From Ancylobacter polymorphus (GTDB taxonomy: Bacteria; Pseudomonadota; Alphaproteobacteria; Rhizobiales; Xanthobacteraceae), in assembly GCF_022836935.1 (NCBI RefSeq), contig NZ_CP083239.1, forward strand, positions 1,054,001 through 1,118,000: DNA of 64,000 nucleotides, read 5' to 3'. Positions 18,237 through 26,391 of the stretch are shown here, in pieces. The position numbers were made by a program, and so were the translations under genes. How positions within the stretch are numbered: position 1 is the stretch's first letter; every line of letters starts with the position of its first letter. Below the pieces are notes generated by a model that ran no database searches, was not told the DNA's origin, and saw only the letters and a list, made by a program, of their open reading frames with translations.

Positions 18237-19472
18237 TCAACTCGTCGCCGGCACCGCGCCGCGCGCCACCGGCTTCTCGACGATCGGCAGGTTGATGGCG
18301 GCGGAGGCGAAGCTCAGCGCCACCGACAGCCACCAGACGAAATCGTAGGAGCCGAGGCTCTCATACAGCAGCCCGCCGAGCCAGACGCCGAGGAAGCCGC
18401 CGACCTGGTGGCTGAAAAAGGCGAAGCCGTAGAGCATGGCGAGATAGCGCGTGCCGAACATTAGCATCACCAGCCCGGAGGTCGGTGGCACGGTGGACAG
18501 CCAGAGCAGCCCGAGCACGATGCCGAAGCCGATGGCCGTCACCGGGCTCGCCGGCAGCAGCACGAAGGCGATGATGGCCAGGCCACGGGCGAAATAGATC
18601 GCCGCCAGCAGATAACGGCGCGGCATCCGGCTCGACAGCCAGCCCGAGCCGAGCGAGCCGACCATATTGGCGAGGCCGATCACCGCCAGGGTCCAACCGC
18701 CCACCGTGATCGAGAGGCCGCGATCGATGAGATAGGCCGGCAGATGGGTGGTGACGAAAGCGAGCTGGAAGCCGCAGGTGAAGAAACCGAGCACGAGCAG
18801 CACATAGCTGGGATGACGGAAGGCCTCGCCCAGCGCGGCGCCGATCGACTGCGGGCGCTCTCCGGCCTTGGGCGCGGCCGGCGCCCTGGAGAGAGCCAGC
18901 GCCAGCGGCATGATCAGCAGCATGGCGAGGCCGAACACCAGCAATGTCTGGTGCCAGCCGATGGTGGTGTTGAGCCCCGCCGCCAGCGGCGGAAACAGGA
19001 ACTGGCCGAAGGAACCGGCCGCCGTGCCGGCACCGAAGGAGAGCGGGCGCCACTTTTCCGGCAGCATCTTGCCGAAAGCGGCGAGCACGATGTTGAACGA
19101 ACAGCCGGACAGGCCGAAGCCGACCAGCACGCCGGCGGAGAGATGCAGCAGGCCCGGCGTCGCCGAATAGGCCATCAGCACCAGCCCGGCAGCATAGAGC
19201 GCGGCACCGAGGCACAGCACCCGCGTCACGCCGAAACGGTCGGCCACCGCGCCGGCGAAGGGCGTGCCGACGCCCCAGAGCAGGTTCTGGATGGCGATGG
19301 CGAGGCCGAACGTGTCGCGCCCCCAGCCATATTCGCCCGTCATCGGCAGCAGGAAGATGCCGGAGGAGGCGCGCGGCCCGAAGCTGAGCATGGCGATGAG
19401 GCAGCCGCACAGCACGATGAGCAGCGGCGCGCGGGCCGCAAGGCCGGGGCGGGGGGCGGATGTGGCGGACAT
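18237..19472 (-). CDS. MFS transporter
   Basis: A 411-residue permease with twelve predicted helices in two halves. The MFS motif A-like loop VADRFGVTRVLCLGAALYAAG lies between helices 2 and 3 and again as GWLSSRMPRRYLLAAIYFARG in the second half. The opening (SFGPRASSGIFLLPMTGEYGWGRDTFGLA) resembles the monocarboxylate/oxalate-type MFS group. Substrate unknown. It stands alone on its strand, with a 307-base gap to the divergent L,D-transpeptidase gene that contains an operator-like palindrome. Confidence 0.85.
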   Translation of the reverse strand: MSATSAPRPGLAARAPLLIVLCGCLIAMLSFGPRASSGIFLLPMTGEYGWGRDTFGLAIAIQNLLWGVGTPFAGAVADRFGVTRVLCLGAALYAAGLVLMAYSATPGLLHLSAGVLVGFGLSGCSFNIVLAAFGKMLPEKWRPLSFGAGTAAGSFGQFLFPPLAAGLNTTIGWHQTLLVFGLAMLLIMPLALALSRAPAAPKAGERPQSIGAALGEAFRHPSYVLLVLGFFTCGFQLAFVTTHLPAYLIDRGLSITVGGWTLAVIGLANMVGSLGSGWLSSRMPRRYLLAAIYFARGLAIIAFVLLPASPVTAIGFGIVLGLLWLSTVPPTSGLVMLMFGTRYLAMLYGFAFFSHQVGGFLGVWLGGLLYESLGSYDFVWWLSVALSFASAAINLPIVEKPVARGAVPATS

Positions 19473-19544
19473 CGGGGCCTCGATTCGGCACAGCGCGGCA
19501 CGGCCGCCTTTGTGGCGAAAACTAGCGCCGGGAGGGCTGTGCTG

Positions 19545-19561
19545 GAAAACAAATAGTTTTC
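19545..19561. promoter_or_regulatory. Operator-like palindrome between MFS gene and L,D-transpeptidase gene
   Basis: Perfect inverted repeat GAAAAC-AAATA-GTTTTC, AT-rich against the GC-rich background, 73 bases upstream of the MFS start. It could bind a regulator not encoded nearby. Apart from this, the 307-base divergent gap (19473-19779) holds nothing I can name. Confidence 0.4.
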
Positions 19562-19779
19562 AGGACACGCATCAGCAAAACCGATCGAAAGCGCCAGGTG
19601 CCCCCGCGGACGGTGCCGGACTACAGCAATATGAGGCCGCTGCGCCACACCTGCCCGCAATTCACGCGGGTGACGGTGCCGTGATCGCGCGGTTCACGAA
19701 CTTTGCCACGCTTCGCCTGTAGGTGAGGGTCATTGCCCCATTCGCCGTTCCCCCACTCCTTCTCTCTGCGTGCGCCCCC

Positions 19780-20457
19780 ATGCTTCTCGACCGTCGCCTG
19801 TTCCTGATCGCCTCGCCCCTCGCCCTCGCCGGCTGCGCCACCACGCGCGAACCGGTGGCGAGCCGTGTCCTGCCCCCCGCCATGGACCCGCAATATCTGC
19901 GCATGTATGCGGCGATCAATGACGAGCCGTTCCCGGTGCCGGCGGTGGATCTGACGCAGATCGACCCGCGCTTCCTGCGCCAGGAAGTGGCCTATCCCAC
20001 CCGCTATCAGCCGGGCACGATCGTGGTCGATCCCAATGAGCGCTTCGCCTATCTCGTCATGGCCAATGGCCGGGCGCTGCGCTACGGCGTCGGTGTCGGG
20101 CGCGAGGAAGGCTTCAATTTCCGCGGCGAGGGCGTGGTCGCCCGCAAGGCGGAATGGCCGCGCTGGACGCCCACCCAGGCGATGATCGCCCGCGAGCCGG
20201 AGCGCTACGGCCCCTATGCCGGCGGCCTGCCCGGCGGCCCGACCAACCCGCTGGGGCCGCGTGCGCTCTATCTCTACAAGGATGGGCGCGACACCTATTA
20301 CCGCCTGCACGGCACCACCGAGCCGTGGACCATCGGCACGCAGGTCTCGTCCGGCTGCATCCGCTTCATCAACCAAGACATCATCGACCTTTACCGCCGC
20401 GTGCCCACCGGCACCCGCGTGGTCGTGCTGCCCGCCACCGGCACGCCGGTGGGCTGA
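19780..20457 (+). CDS. L,D-transpeptidase (YkuD family), lipoprotein
   Basis: Periplasmic cell-wall enzyme of 225 aa that forms 3-3 peptidoglycan cross-links or attaches proteins to the wall. The N-terminus MLLDRRLFLIASPLALAGCATT is a lipoprotein signal with lipobox LAGC, so the mature protein should be lipidated at Cys. The YkuD domain (about 75-220) carries H177 and the catalytic C193 in the segment HGTTEPWTIGTQVSSGCIRF. The ATG at 19780 is chosen because only it begins directly at the signal peptide. Confidence 0.92.
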   Translation: MLLDRRLFLIASPLALAGCATTREPVASRVLPPAMDPQYLRMYAAINDEPFPVPAVDLTQIDPRFLRQEVAYPTRYQPGTIVVDPNERFAYLVMANGRALRYGVGVGREEGFNFRGEGVVARKAEWPRWTPTQAMIAREPERYGPYAGGLPGGPTNPLGPRALYLYKDGRDTYYRLHGTTEPWTIGTQVSSGCIRFINQDIIDLYRRVPTGTRVVVLPATGTPVG

Positions 20458-20466
20458 GCGGGGGCA

Positions 20467-20973
20467 TCACCCCAGCCGGATCTCGAACGGCTCGTTCTCC
20501 ATCGCCTCGCGGCCCCGGCCGATGGCGGCGATGGCGGCGCGCATGCGGCCCTGCCGGCCGAGCACGCCATCGGCGATCTCCACCAGCAGCGCGTTCGGCG
20601 TGGCGATGGGCGAGGCGGCGCGCAGCGCCTGCGCGATCTCGCCCTCGTCGCGCTCCGGCGCCAGCGCGCAGGCGGCGATATAGGCCGAGGCGGTGGAGCG
20701 GCTCACCCCGAGATAGCAATGCACCACCAGCGGCGCCTCGCGCGGCCAGCGGCGGGCAAATCCGAGAATCGCCTCGACATGGTCGAGCGAGGGGTGGATC
20801 AGCCCCTCCTGCGGGCTGAGAATATCGTTGAAGCCGACAAAGAGATGGTTTTCCGGCCGCACTGTGGCCGGCAGCGTCACCGGCGTCGCAGCATTGATCA
20901 CCGAGAGCACATGCTCGGCGCGGGTGCGGACGACGGTTTCCTCCAGCCGCGAGAGCGGGCAGACATGGATCAT
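20467..20973 (-). CDS. Protein tyrosine phosphatase-like (dual-specificity type) protein
   Basis: A 168-residue soluble protein with the Cys-based phosphatase signature VVHCYLGVSRS: H85, nucleophile C86 and R92 (HCX5R). A candidate general-acid Asp lies in the loop VGFNDI around residue 50. The rest is helical, with the pattern of small bacterial DSP/PTP proteins. The ATG overlaps the stop of the HD-domain gene by four bases (ATGA). It is the last gene of the operon ygfZ-tag-HD-PTP. The substrate is unknown; it need not be a protein. Confidence 0.8.
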   Translation of the reverse strand: MIHVCPLSRLEETVVRTRAEHVLSVINAATPVTLPATVRPENHLFVGFNDILSPQEGLIHPSLDHVEAILGFARRWPREAPLVVHCYLGVSRSTASAYIAACALAPERDEGEIAQALRAASPIATPNALLVEIADGVLGRQGRMRAAIAAIGRGREAMENEPFEIRLG

Positions 20974-21626
20974 GGGGCCTCCGCGACCAGTTCCTCGAAG
21001 CGCGCGAGGAAGCGGGCCTTGGCCTCGCCCGCGCTCCACGGGGTGAGGTAATCCCGTTCCAGCGCGCTGTCGAGCGGGCAGGGCGTGCCGAAAAAGCGTC
21101 GAGCCTCGGCGATCTCGAAGCCAGCCAGCCGCGTCGCCTCCAGAAAGGCGCTGGCGCGGTCGGCCGCTTTCACCCGCGCCGCCAGCGTCGCCGGCCACTG
21201 CGCCGGCAGGCCGAAGCGCAGGCTCACCGCCGCCAGCAGGCGCGCCTCCACCGCCTTGTAGTCGCCGCCGATCACCGCCTTGAACGGGCTGATCATGTCG
21301 CCGACCACATATTCCGGCGCGTCGTGCAGCAGCATGGCGAGCCGCCAGCGCCGATCAATGTCCGCGCCTCGTGCCGCCGCCTGACGGCGGGCGATGAGTT
21401 CCACCAGCACCGAGTGCTGCGCCACCGAGAAAATGTGCTCGCCGGCCGTCTGGCCGTTCCAGCGGGCGACGCGGGCGAGGCCATGGGCGATGTCCTCGAT
21501 CTCGATATCGAGCGGCGAGGGGTTGATGAGGTCGAGCCGCCGGCCCGAGAGCATGCGCTGCCAGGCGCGGACGGGCTTGGTTGCCGCCACCTTCTTTGCG
21601 GGCGTCATCGCGTCGGCAAGGCCCAT
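20970..21626 (-). CDS. HD-domain phosphohydrolase (YfbR-like)
   Basis: A 218-residue metal-dependent hydrolase. The HD residues are visible: H71 in SVAQHSVLVELIARR, H101-D102 in MLLHDAPEYVVGDM, and a distal Asp in AADRASAFLEATRLAGF. This order (HS..., HDAPE.) resembles 5'-deoxynucleotidase YfbR, which hydrolyses deoxynucleoside monophosphates; that substrate is inference. GAGG stands nine bases before the ATG at 21626; further in-frame ATGs at 21650 and 21608 are alternatives. It lies 10 bases after tag and is coupled to the PTP gene. Confidence 0.8.
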   Translation of the reverse strand: MGLADAMTPAKKVAATKPVRAWQRMLSGRRLDLINPSPLDIEIEDIAHGLARVARWNGQTAGEHIFSVAQHSVLVELIARRQAAARGADIDRRWRLAMLLHDAPEYVVGDMISPFKAVIGGDYKAVEARLLAAVSLRFGLPAQWPATLAARVKAADRASAFLEATRLAGFEIAEARRFFGTPCPLDSALERDYLTPWSAGEAKARFLARFEELVAEAP

Positions 21627-21636
21627 CGCGCCGCCC

Positions 21637-22236
21637 TCACGTCCGCGCATCTTGGGCCGCCAGCCCGTGCCGGTGGCAGGTAATGGCGTGGTCGTCCACC
21701 ATGCCCACCGCCTGCATGAAGGCATAGACGATGGTCGGCCCGACGAAATTGAAGCCGCGCTTCTTCAGTTCCTTCGACATGGCGACGGCCACGGGCGAGG
21801 TCACCAGCGCCGGATCGCCCGCTGCGCGGCGATTGTCGAGCACCGGACCGTTGATGTCCCAGAGCAGCTTGGAGAAACCCGGCCCGCGCTCCTGAATGTC
21901 GAGCCAGACCTGCGCCGAGCGGATGGTCGATTCGATCTTGGAACGGTTGCGCACGATGCCCGCATCCTGCATCAGCGCCTCCACCTTGTCCGGCGTGTAG
22001 CGGGCGATGATCTCCGGCTGGAAGCCGTCAAACGCCGCGCGAAAGCCCTCGCGTTTGCGCAGGATGGTGATCCAGGCGAGGCCGGCCTGGAAGCCGTCGA
22101 GGATCAGCTTCTCGAACAGCGCCCGGTCGTCATATTCCGGCACGCCCCACTCCGTGTCGTGATAGGCGACATAGAGCGGATCGGTGCCGCACCAGGCGCA
22201 GCGCGTGACGCCATCTTCATGCATATGGACCTTCAC
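21637..22236 (-). CDS. tag: DNA-3-methyladenine glycosylase I
   Basis: Base-excision enzyme removing 3-methyladenine. The 199-aa protein shows the family signature: RCAWCGTDPLYVAYHDTEWGVP near the N-terminus (with the zinc ligands in CAWC), the HhH-like region with RNRSKIESTIRSAQ, and the C-terminal QAVGMVDDHAITCHRH, whose Cys and His complete the zinc site. Its ATG overlaps the ygfZ stop by four bases. An internal ATG at 22224 is a possible shorter start. Confidence 0.95.
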   Translation of the reverse strand: MKVHMHEDGVTRCAWCGTDPLYVAYHDTEWGVPEYDDRALFEKLILDGFQAGLAWITILRKREGFRAAFDGFQPEIIARYTPDKVEALMQDAGIVRNRSKIESTIRSAQVWLDIQERGPGFSKLLWDINGPVLDNRRAAGDPALVTSPVAVAMSKELKKRGFNFVGPTIVYAFMQAVGMVDDHAITCHRHGLAAQDART

Positions 22237-23081
22237 GCCCCCTCCTCCGTGCCGGGAATGGCGAAGCGCGCCCAGGCCGGGCGTTCAGGCACCAGCGCCG
22301 CGCCGTCGGCTTCCACGATCTGTCCGGCGGCGCGCGCCTCTTCCAGCCGGTCGAGCCGGATCAGCGCCAGCGCGCGCCCTTCAATGCCCGAACCGAGGCG
22401 GCCGAGGCTCTTGCCGCCCGCGGTGATCGGCGTGCCCTCGGCTGGCGGCGGGCCGCACAGCGCCATGGGAATGATCCGGGTGCGGGCGGTGCCACGATGC
22501 TGCATGCGGCTGACGATTTCTTGCCCGACATAGCAGCCCTTGTCGAAATCGATGCCGCCGAGCTGGTCCATGTCGGCCTCATGCGGGAAGGCGTCGCCAT
22601 AGAGGAAATCCTGCCCGCCCTCGGGCACGCCGAGGGCGATGCGGTGGGCGTGCCATTCCGCCTCCGGCACCATGGAAATCTGCGCCGCCTCGGCGGCGGG
22701 GAGCAGGAAGCGCCGGCCAAGCGCGGGCAGGCGCGGATCGTCATAGGCAAGCGTATCGACGAGCGGGCTCGCCCCGCCCCAGGCCACGGCGACGTTCAGG
22801 TCGTCGAGCAGGCCGATCTCCACCTTGGCCCGCAGCCGGTAGAGCTGCAGCCGCTTGAGCAGATCGGGCGCGACCGCGCGCGGAATATCGAGGCGGAACC
22901 CGCCCTCCGTCGCCAGCACGATCATGTCGGCGACGATCTTGCCCTGCGGGGCGAGCAGCGCGGCATAGCGCGCCGCGCCGGGCGCGGGGGTGCGGGCGGT
23001 GAGCAGATTGTCGAGGAAATGCGCGGCGTCGGCCCCGGCGATGCGGGCGACGGCGCGCTCCTTCAGGATCGCGATCGGCAT
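22233..23081 (-). CDS. ygfZ: Folate-binding YgfZ/Iba57-like protein
   Basis: Tetrahydrofolate-binding protein (GcvT fold) that helps maintain Fe-S enzymes such as MiaB. The signature K-G-C-Y-x-G-Q-E is present as FDKGCYVGQEIVSRMQHRG. The start is the ATG at 23081 (MPIAILKERAVARI), which gives 282 aa; the frame extends to 23186 without better support. It is the first gene of a four-gene minus-strand operon with tag, an HD hydrolase and a PTP-like gene. Confidence 0.92.
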   Translation of the reverse strand: MPIAILKERAVARIAGADAAHFLDNLLTARTPAPGAARYAALLAPQGKIVADMIVLATEGGFRLDIPRAVAPDLLKRLQLYRLRAKVEIGLLDDLNVAVAWGGASPLVDTLAYDDPRLPALGRRFLLPAAEAAQISMVPEAEWHAHRIALGVPEGGQDFLYGDAFPHEADMDQLGGIDFDKGCYVGQEIVSRMQHRGTARTRIIPMALCGPPPAEGTPITAGGKSLGRLGSGIEGRALALIRLDRLEEARAAGQIVEADGAALVPERPAWARFAIPGTEEGA

Positions 23082-23309
23082 GGAGGCGCGCTCCGAACTC
23101 AGGAAGGCCCGGCAGGCGGGCAGGTTGCCAGAGAGGTACGACGCGCGGCGCCGGTGGGCAAGCCTGAAGAAACGAAACGGGAACAACTCGTCGCCGCCGT
23201 GCGGCCGCGACAGTCAATCCGGCGCGGCCCGGTTGCCCGGTTCACGGGGCGCCCCATCTTGAGGCCTGCGGGCCGGTTGCGGCCCCCATCATTTCACAGG
23301 GAGATTTGC

Positions 23310-23726
23310 ATGTCCGGCACCGTTCTCTTCACCGGCACCGCCACCGCCATCGGCGGCCGCAACGGCCATTCCCAGACCAGCGACGGCTCGGTCTCGGTCG
23401 ATCTCGGCATGCCGAAGAACGGCGTGCTCGATTCCGGCAAGACCACGCCCGAGCATTTGTTCGCCACCGGCTATGCCGCCTGCTTCGGCTCCGCCGTCGA
23501 GGCGGTGGGCCATCAGAAGAAGCTCGACGTGTCCGGGGCGGCCGTCACCGTCGCGGTATCGCTGGTGAAGGGCGATGACGGCTACAGCCTCGCCGCCAAG
23601 CTGTCGCTGAAGGCGCCGGCGCTGTCGCCGGAGCAGACCCAGGAGGTGCTGGAGGCCGCGCACCAGATGTGCCCTTATTCCAAGGCGACGCGCGGCAACA
23701 TCCCGGTCGAGCTCAGCGTCGGCTGA
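23310..23726 (+). CDS. ohr: Organic hydroperoxide resistance protein Ohr (OsmC family)
   Basis: Thiol peroxidase of 138 aa that reduces organic hydroperoxides with lipoyl or thiol donors. The catalytic pair is C58 (YAACFGSAVEAV) and C121 (QMCPYSKATRGN), and the C-terminal NIPVELSVG ending is that of Ohr rather than YhfA/OsmC. AGGGAG stands before the ATG at 23310; the long frame running upstream to 22497 is a shadow of ygfZ. No OhrR regulator gene lies next to it in this window. Confidence 0.92.
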   Translation: MSGTVLFTGTATAIGGRNGHSQTSDGSVSVDLGMPKNGVLDSGKTTPEHLFATGYAACFGSAVEAVGHQKKLDVSGAAVTVAVSLVKGDDGYSLAAKLSLKAPALSPEQTQEVLEAAHQMCPYSKATRGNIPVELSVG

Positions 23727-23755
23727 GCCCCTCGCGGAACCGCAGCTCCACAGAA

Positions 23756-23853
23756 CGTCATCCCGGACGGCCGCAGGCCGATCCGGGATCGCGGGCGGCT
23801 CGCGGTTCTGAAACCGATCCCGGCTCGTCGGCTCGCCGCCGGCCGGGATGACG
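23756..23853. repeat. REP-type palindromic repeat, family A (copy 1)
   Basis: Unit bounded by CGTCATCCCGG and CCGGGATGACG, with internal copies of ATCCGGGATCG / CGATCCCGG. It lies between ohr and the convergent GNAT gene. Copies of the same motif occur at 24542-24638 and, shorter, at 43505-43537. Confidence 0.8.
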
Positions 23854-23883
23854 GCAAAAGGGGCAGGCGTCCCTGCCCGCCAC

Positions 23884-24480
23884 TCACGCCGTGCGGCGCA
23901 GCTCGCCCGTGCCGCCCTGGGCCACCAGTTCGCCGAGGCTCGGCAGCTCCACCGGCGCGCCGGTGGGGCTGACAAGGCCGCGCGCGCCGGCAAGCGCGCC
24001 GGGCGCAAGCTCCAGCCCGAGGAAGCGGCTGCGGTCGAAGGCGCCAGGCAGCCACAGGCCCTCGGTCAGCGCCGGGGCGAAGCCGAAGCGCGCATAATAG
24101 GGCGCGTCACCCACCAGGAGGATGGCGCCATGGCCGAGCCGGGTCGCCTCGCAGATGGCGGTGTTCATCAGCGCGCCGCCGAGGCCGCGGTCGCGGAACC
24201 ACGGATGCACCGCCAGCGGGCCGAGCAGCAGCGCCGGGCGGCCGGGGCCGGCCGTGACGTGCCACAGGCGCAGCGTCGCCACCACGCGCCCGTCCGGGCC
24301 GTGCGAGGCGAAGGCGAGCCCTTCCGCCGGCTTGCGCCCTTCGCGCAGGCGCTCGCTGGTCTTGGCGAGGCGGGCGGCGCGGCCGAAGGCAAGGTCGAGC
24401 AGCGCCTCGCGCTGGGCGACATCGGCGGCGGTTTCCAGCGAGATGGCCGGGGTGGTGCTGGCGAGCGAAGTGGTGGACAT
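23884..24480 (-). CDS. GNAT-family N-acetyltransferase
   Basis: A 198-residue acetyltransferase. The acetyl-CoA region reads LLGPLAVHPWFRDRGLGGALMNTAICEA (motif A with RDRGLGG), followed by ILLVGDAPYYARFGFAPA, a hallmark of the YhbS-like GNAT group. The start is the ATG at 24480, six bases after GGAGG, rather than the in-frame position 24513. Substrate unknown. It is flanked on both sides by family-A repeats, so it looks like a separate transcription unit. Confidence 0.85.
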   Translation of the reverse strand: MSTTSLASTTPAISLETAADVAQREALLDLAFGRAARLAKTSERLREGRKPAEGLAFASHGPDGRVVATLRLWHVTAGPGRPALLLGPLAVHPWFRDRGLGGALMNTAICEATRLGHGAILLVGDAPYYARFGFAPALTEGLWLPGAFDRSRFLGLELAPGALAGARGLVSPTGAPVELPSLGELVAQGGTGELRRTA

Positions 24481-24541
24481 GACGGCCTCCAACACCCGGG
24501 ATGGACCGGGCAAAAGAGGTGACAGGGAATTGTGAAAGTGT

Positions 24542-24638
24542 CGTCATCCCGGCCGGAGCCGGAGGCGAAGACCGGGATCGCGTCCCGCGCAGAGCGGTTG
24601 GCGATCCCGGAGCGCCGCTTTGCGGCGTCCGGGATGAC
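24542..24638. repeat. REP-type palindromic repeat, family A (copy 2)
   Basis: Begins CGTCATCCCGGCCGG and ends GTCCGGGATGAC, with inner GACCGGGATCG and GCGATCCCGGAGCG half-sites. It lies between the GNAT gene (start 24480) and the stop of the ornithine decarboxylase gene (24660). Confidence 0.8.
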
Positions 24639-24659
24639 AGCAGGCGGGCGCCGCCCGCC

Positions 24660-25790
24660 TCAGATCACATAGGATCGCAGCGGGTCGAAGCCATTGAACG
24701 CCACCGCCGAATAGGTGGTGGTGTAGGCGCCGGTGGCCTCGATCAGCACCTTGTCGCCGATGGCGAGCGACACCGGCAGCATCACCGGGGTCTTCTCGTA
24801 CAGCACGTCGGCCGAATCGCAGGTCGGGCCGGCGAGCACGCAGGGCTCCACCGCATCACCGTCGCGCGGGGTCACGATCGGGTAGCGGATCGCCTCGTCC
24901 ATCGTCTCGGCGAGACCGCCGAACTTGCCGATGTCGAGATAGACCCAGCGCACCGAATCGCTGTCCGACTTCTTCGAGATCAGCACCACTTCGGCCTCGA
25001 TCAGGCCGGCCGCGCCGACCATGCCGCGGCCCGGCTCGATGATGGTCTGCGGGATGGCATTGCCGAAATGCCGGGAGAGGGCGCGGAAGATCGCCTCGCC
25101 ATAGGCCTCGGCGGCCGGCACGTCCTGCAGGTACTTCGCCGGGAAACCACCGCCGAGATTGACCAGGCTGAGCGAGAAGCCGCGCAGGGCGCACTCGCGG
25201 AAGATCGCGCTCGCCGAGGCCAGCGCGGAATCCCAGGCTTCGACATTCTTCTGCTGCGAACCGACATGGAAGGAGACGCCATGCGCCTCCAGCCCGTGCC
25301 GGTGTGCATGCTCCAGCACGTCGACGGCCATGTCCGGCTCGCAGCCGAACTTGCGCGACAGCGGCCATTCGGCACCGGCGCCGTCGCACAGGATGCGGCA
25401 GAACACCTTGGAGCCGGCGGCGACGCGGGCGATCTTCTCGACTTCCTCGGTGGAATCGACCGCGAACAGCCGCACGCCCAGCTCGAAGGCGCGCGCCACA
25501 TCGCGCTCCTTCTTGATGGTGTTGCCGAAGGAGATGCGGTCGGGCGAGGCACCGGCGGCGAGCGCCATCATGATCTCGGCGACCGAGGCGCAGTCGAAGC
25601 AGGAGCCCATCTCGGCCAGCGCCGAGAGGATGGCCGCGTCGGGGTTCGCCTTCACCGCGTAGAACACGCGGGTGTCCGGCAGCGCGCGGGCGAAGGCGGC
25701 ATAATTGGCGCGCACCACGTCGAGATCGACGACGACGCAAGGACCGTCCTCACGTCGGTTGCGCAGGAATTCGCGAATACGGTCGGTCAT
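24660..25790 (-). CDS. Ornithine/lysine decarboxylase, type III (PLP fold)
   Basis: PLP-dependent enzyme of 376 aa making putrescine (or cadaverine) by decarboxylation. The PLP lysine is K47 in FYAVKANP; other family motifs are SFHVGSQ, LGGGFP, EPGRGMVG and the C-terminal GPTCDSADVLYE, whose Cys reaches into the neighbouring active site. This is the alanine-racemase-fold ODC of Alphaproteobacteria. GGAG(AG) stands before the ATG at 25790. The 600 bases upstream lack a gene and look like a structured leader, so expression is probably controlled by polyamines. Confidence 0.92.
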   Translation of the reverse strand: MTDRIREFLRNRREDGPCVVVDLDVVRANYAAFARALPDTRVFYAVKANPDAAILSALAEMGSCFDCASVAEIMMALAAGASPDRISFGNTIKKERDVARAFELGVRLFAVDSTEEVEKIARVAAGSKVFCRILCDGAGAEWPLSRKFGCEPDMAVDVLEHAHRHGLEAHGVSFHVGSQQKNVEAWDSALASASAIFRECALRGFSLSLVNLGGGFPAKYLQDVPAAEAYGEAIFRALSRHFGNAIPQTIIEPGRGMVGAAGLIEAEVVLISKKSDSDSVRWVYLDIGKFGGLAETMDEAIRYPIVTPRDGDAVEPCVLAGPTCDSADVLYEKTPVMLPVSLAIGDKVLIEATGAYTTTYSAVAFNGFDPLRSYVI

Positions 25791-25949
25791 GGCGCTCTCC
25801 CACAGACCCGAAGCCTCGATCCAGATGAAGCGGACATGTGGATGCGACCACCCTCAAGCGGCGCCAATGGGCCGCGTTGATGGCAGGAATGCGCATCCGT
25901 CCGCCGGCCGCGCGGCAGGAGCCGTTCGGCCGTTCGGAATGGAGCCGTG

Positions 25950-26240
25950 GCATCAAAGCGCCGCTGTGCGCATGTGGAGAGCGCCAGCGTCGTTCAATGC
26001 CTTCGCTTGGTACGGGAGACCCGACCGCACGCCCGGCAAGAAGTAGTGCCTCTTCAGTTTCCCGACCTTTGGAGGGCCGACAGAGACCAAAAAAGCCCGT
26101 ACGTCGTTGCTTCAAGTCACGTTCCCCGCTGAGAGCGAGGTGCGCCGGTTTCGCCTCCGGCTACCGATCTGACTGGCGACTTTCCGGCCTCTTGTCCGGA
26201 CTTCCGCCGATCGGCACGCGACCACAGGCACGTGCGAATG
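25950..26240 (-). ncRNA. Structured 5' leader of the ornithine decarboxylase gene, probable alphaproteobacterial speF motif
   Basis: The 600 bases between the decarboxylase start (25790) and the next gene (26392) hold no convincing gene. Read on the minus strand, this part has nested inverted repeats: GGCG/CGCC around TCCGG/CCGGA at 26208-26175, then GCCGG/CCGGC around a GGCGAAA-type loop near 26161-26144, then a less GC-rich segment with a TTTTTT run near 26090. A known RNA family (speF) precedes this very gene type in Alphaproteobacteria; the family match here is from memory of context, not computed. An Arg-rich ORF of 39 codons (GTG 26231 to TGA 26112) overlaps it. Boundaries are approximate. 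Confidence 0.5.
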
Positions 26241-26391
26241 TTGGGCAGGGCGGGATTTAGGGTTCTACGCTGTCATATGCAAGCGGCTTTTGCGATTTTT
26301 ATCGCATGCGCCCGATATATCGGCATGCCCACGCCGCAAGCGGTATCGGAAGGGGGCGTGGGGCTTGCCCAAGGCTTGCATGCCGCTTGCG

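Noticed and set aside
25750..26115. TTG-started minus-strand ORF of 121 codons in the decarboxylase leader
   Set aside because: It overlaps the decarboxylase start in another frame, has no SD and no conserved pattern; the region looks like structured RNA.
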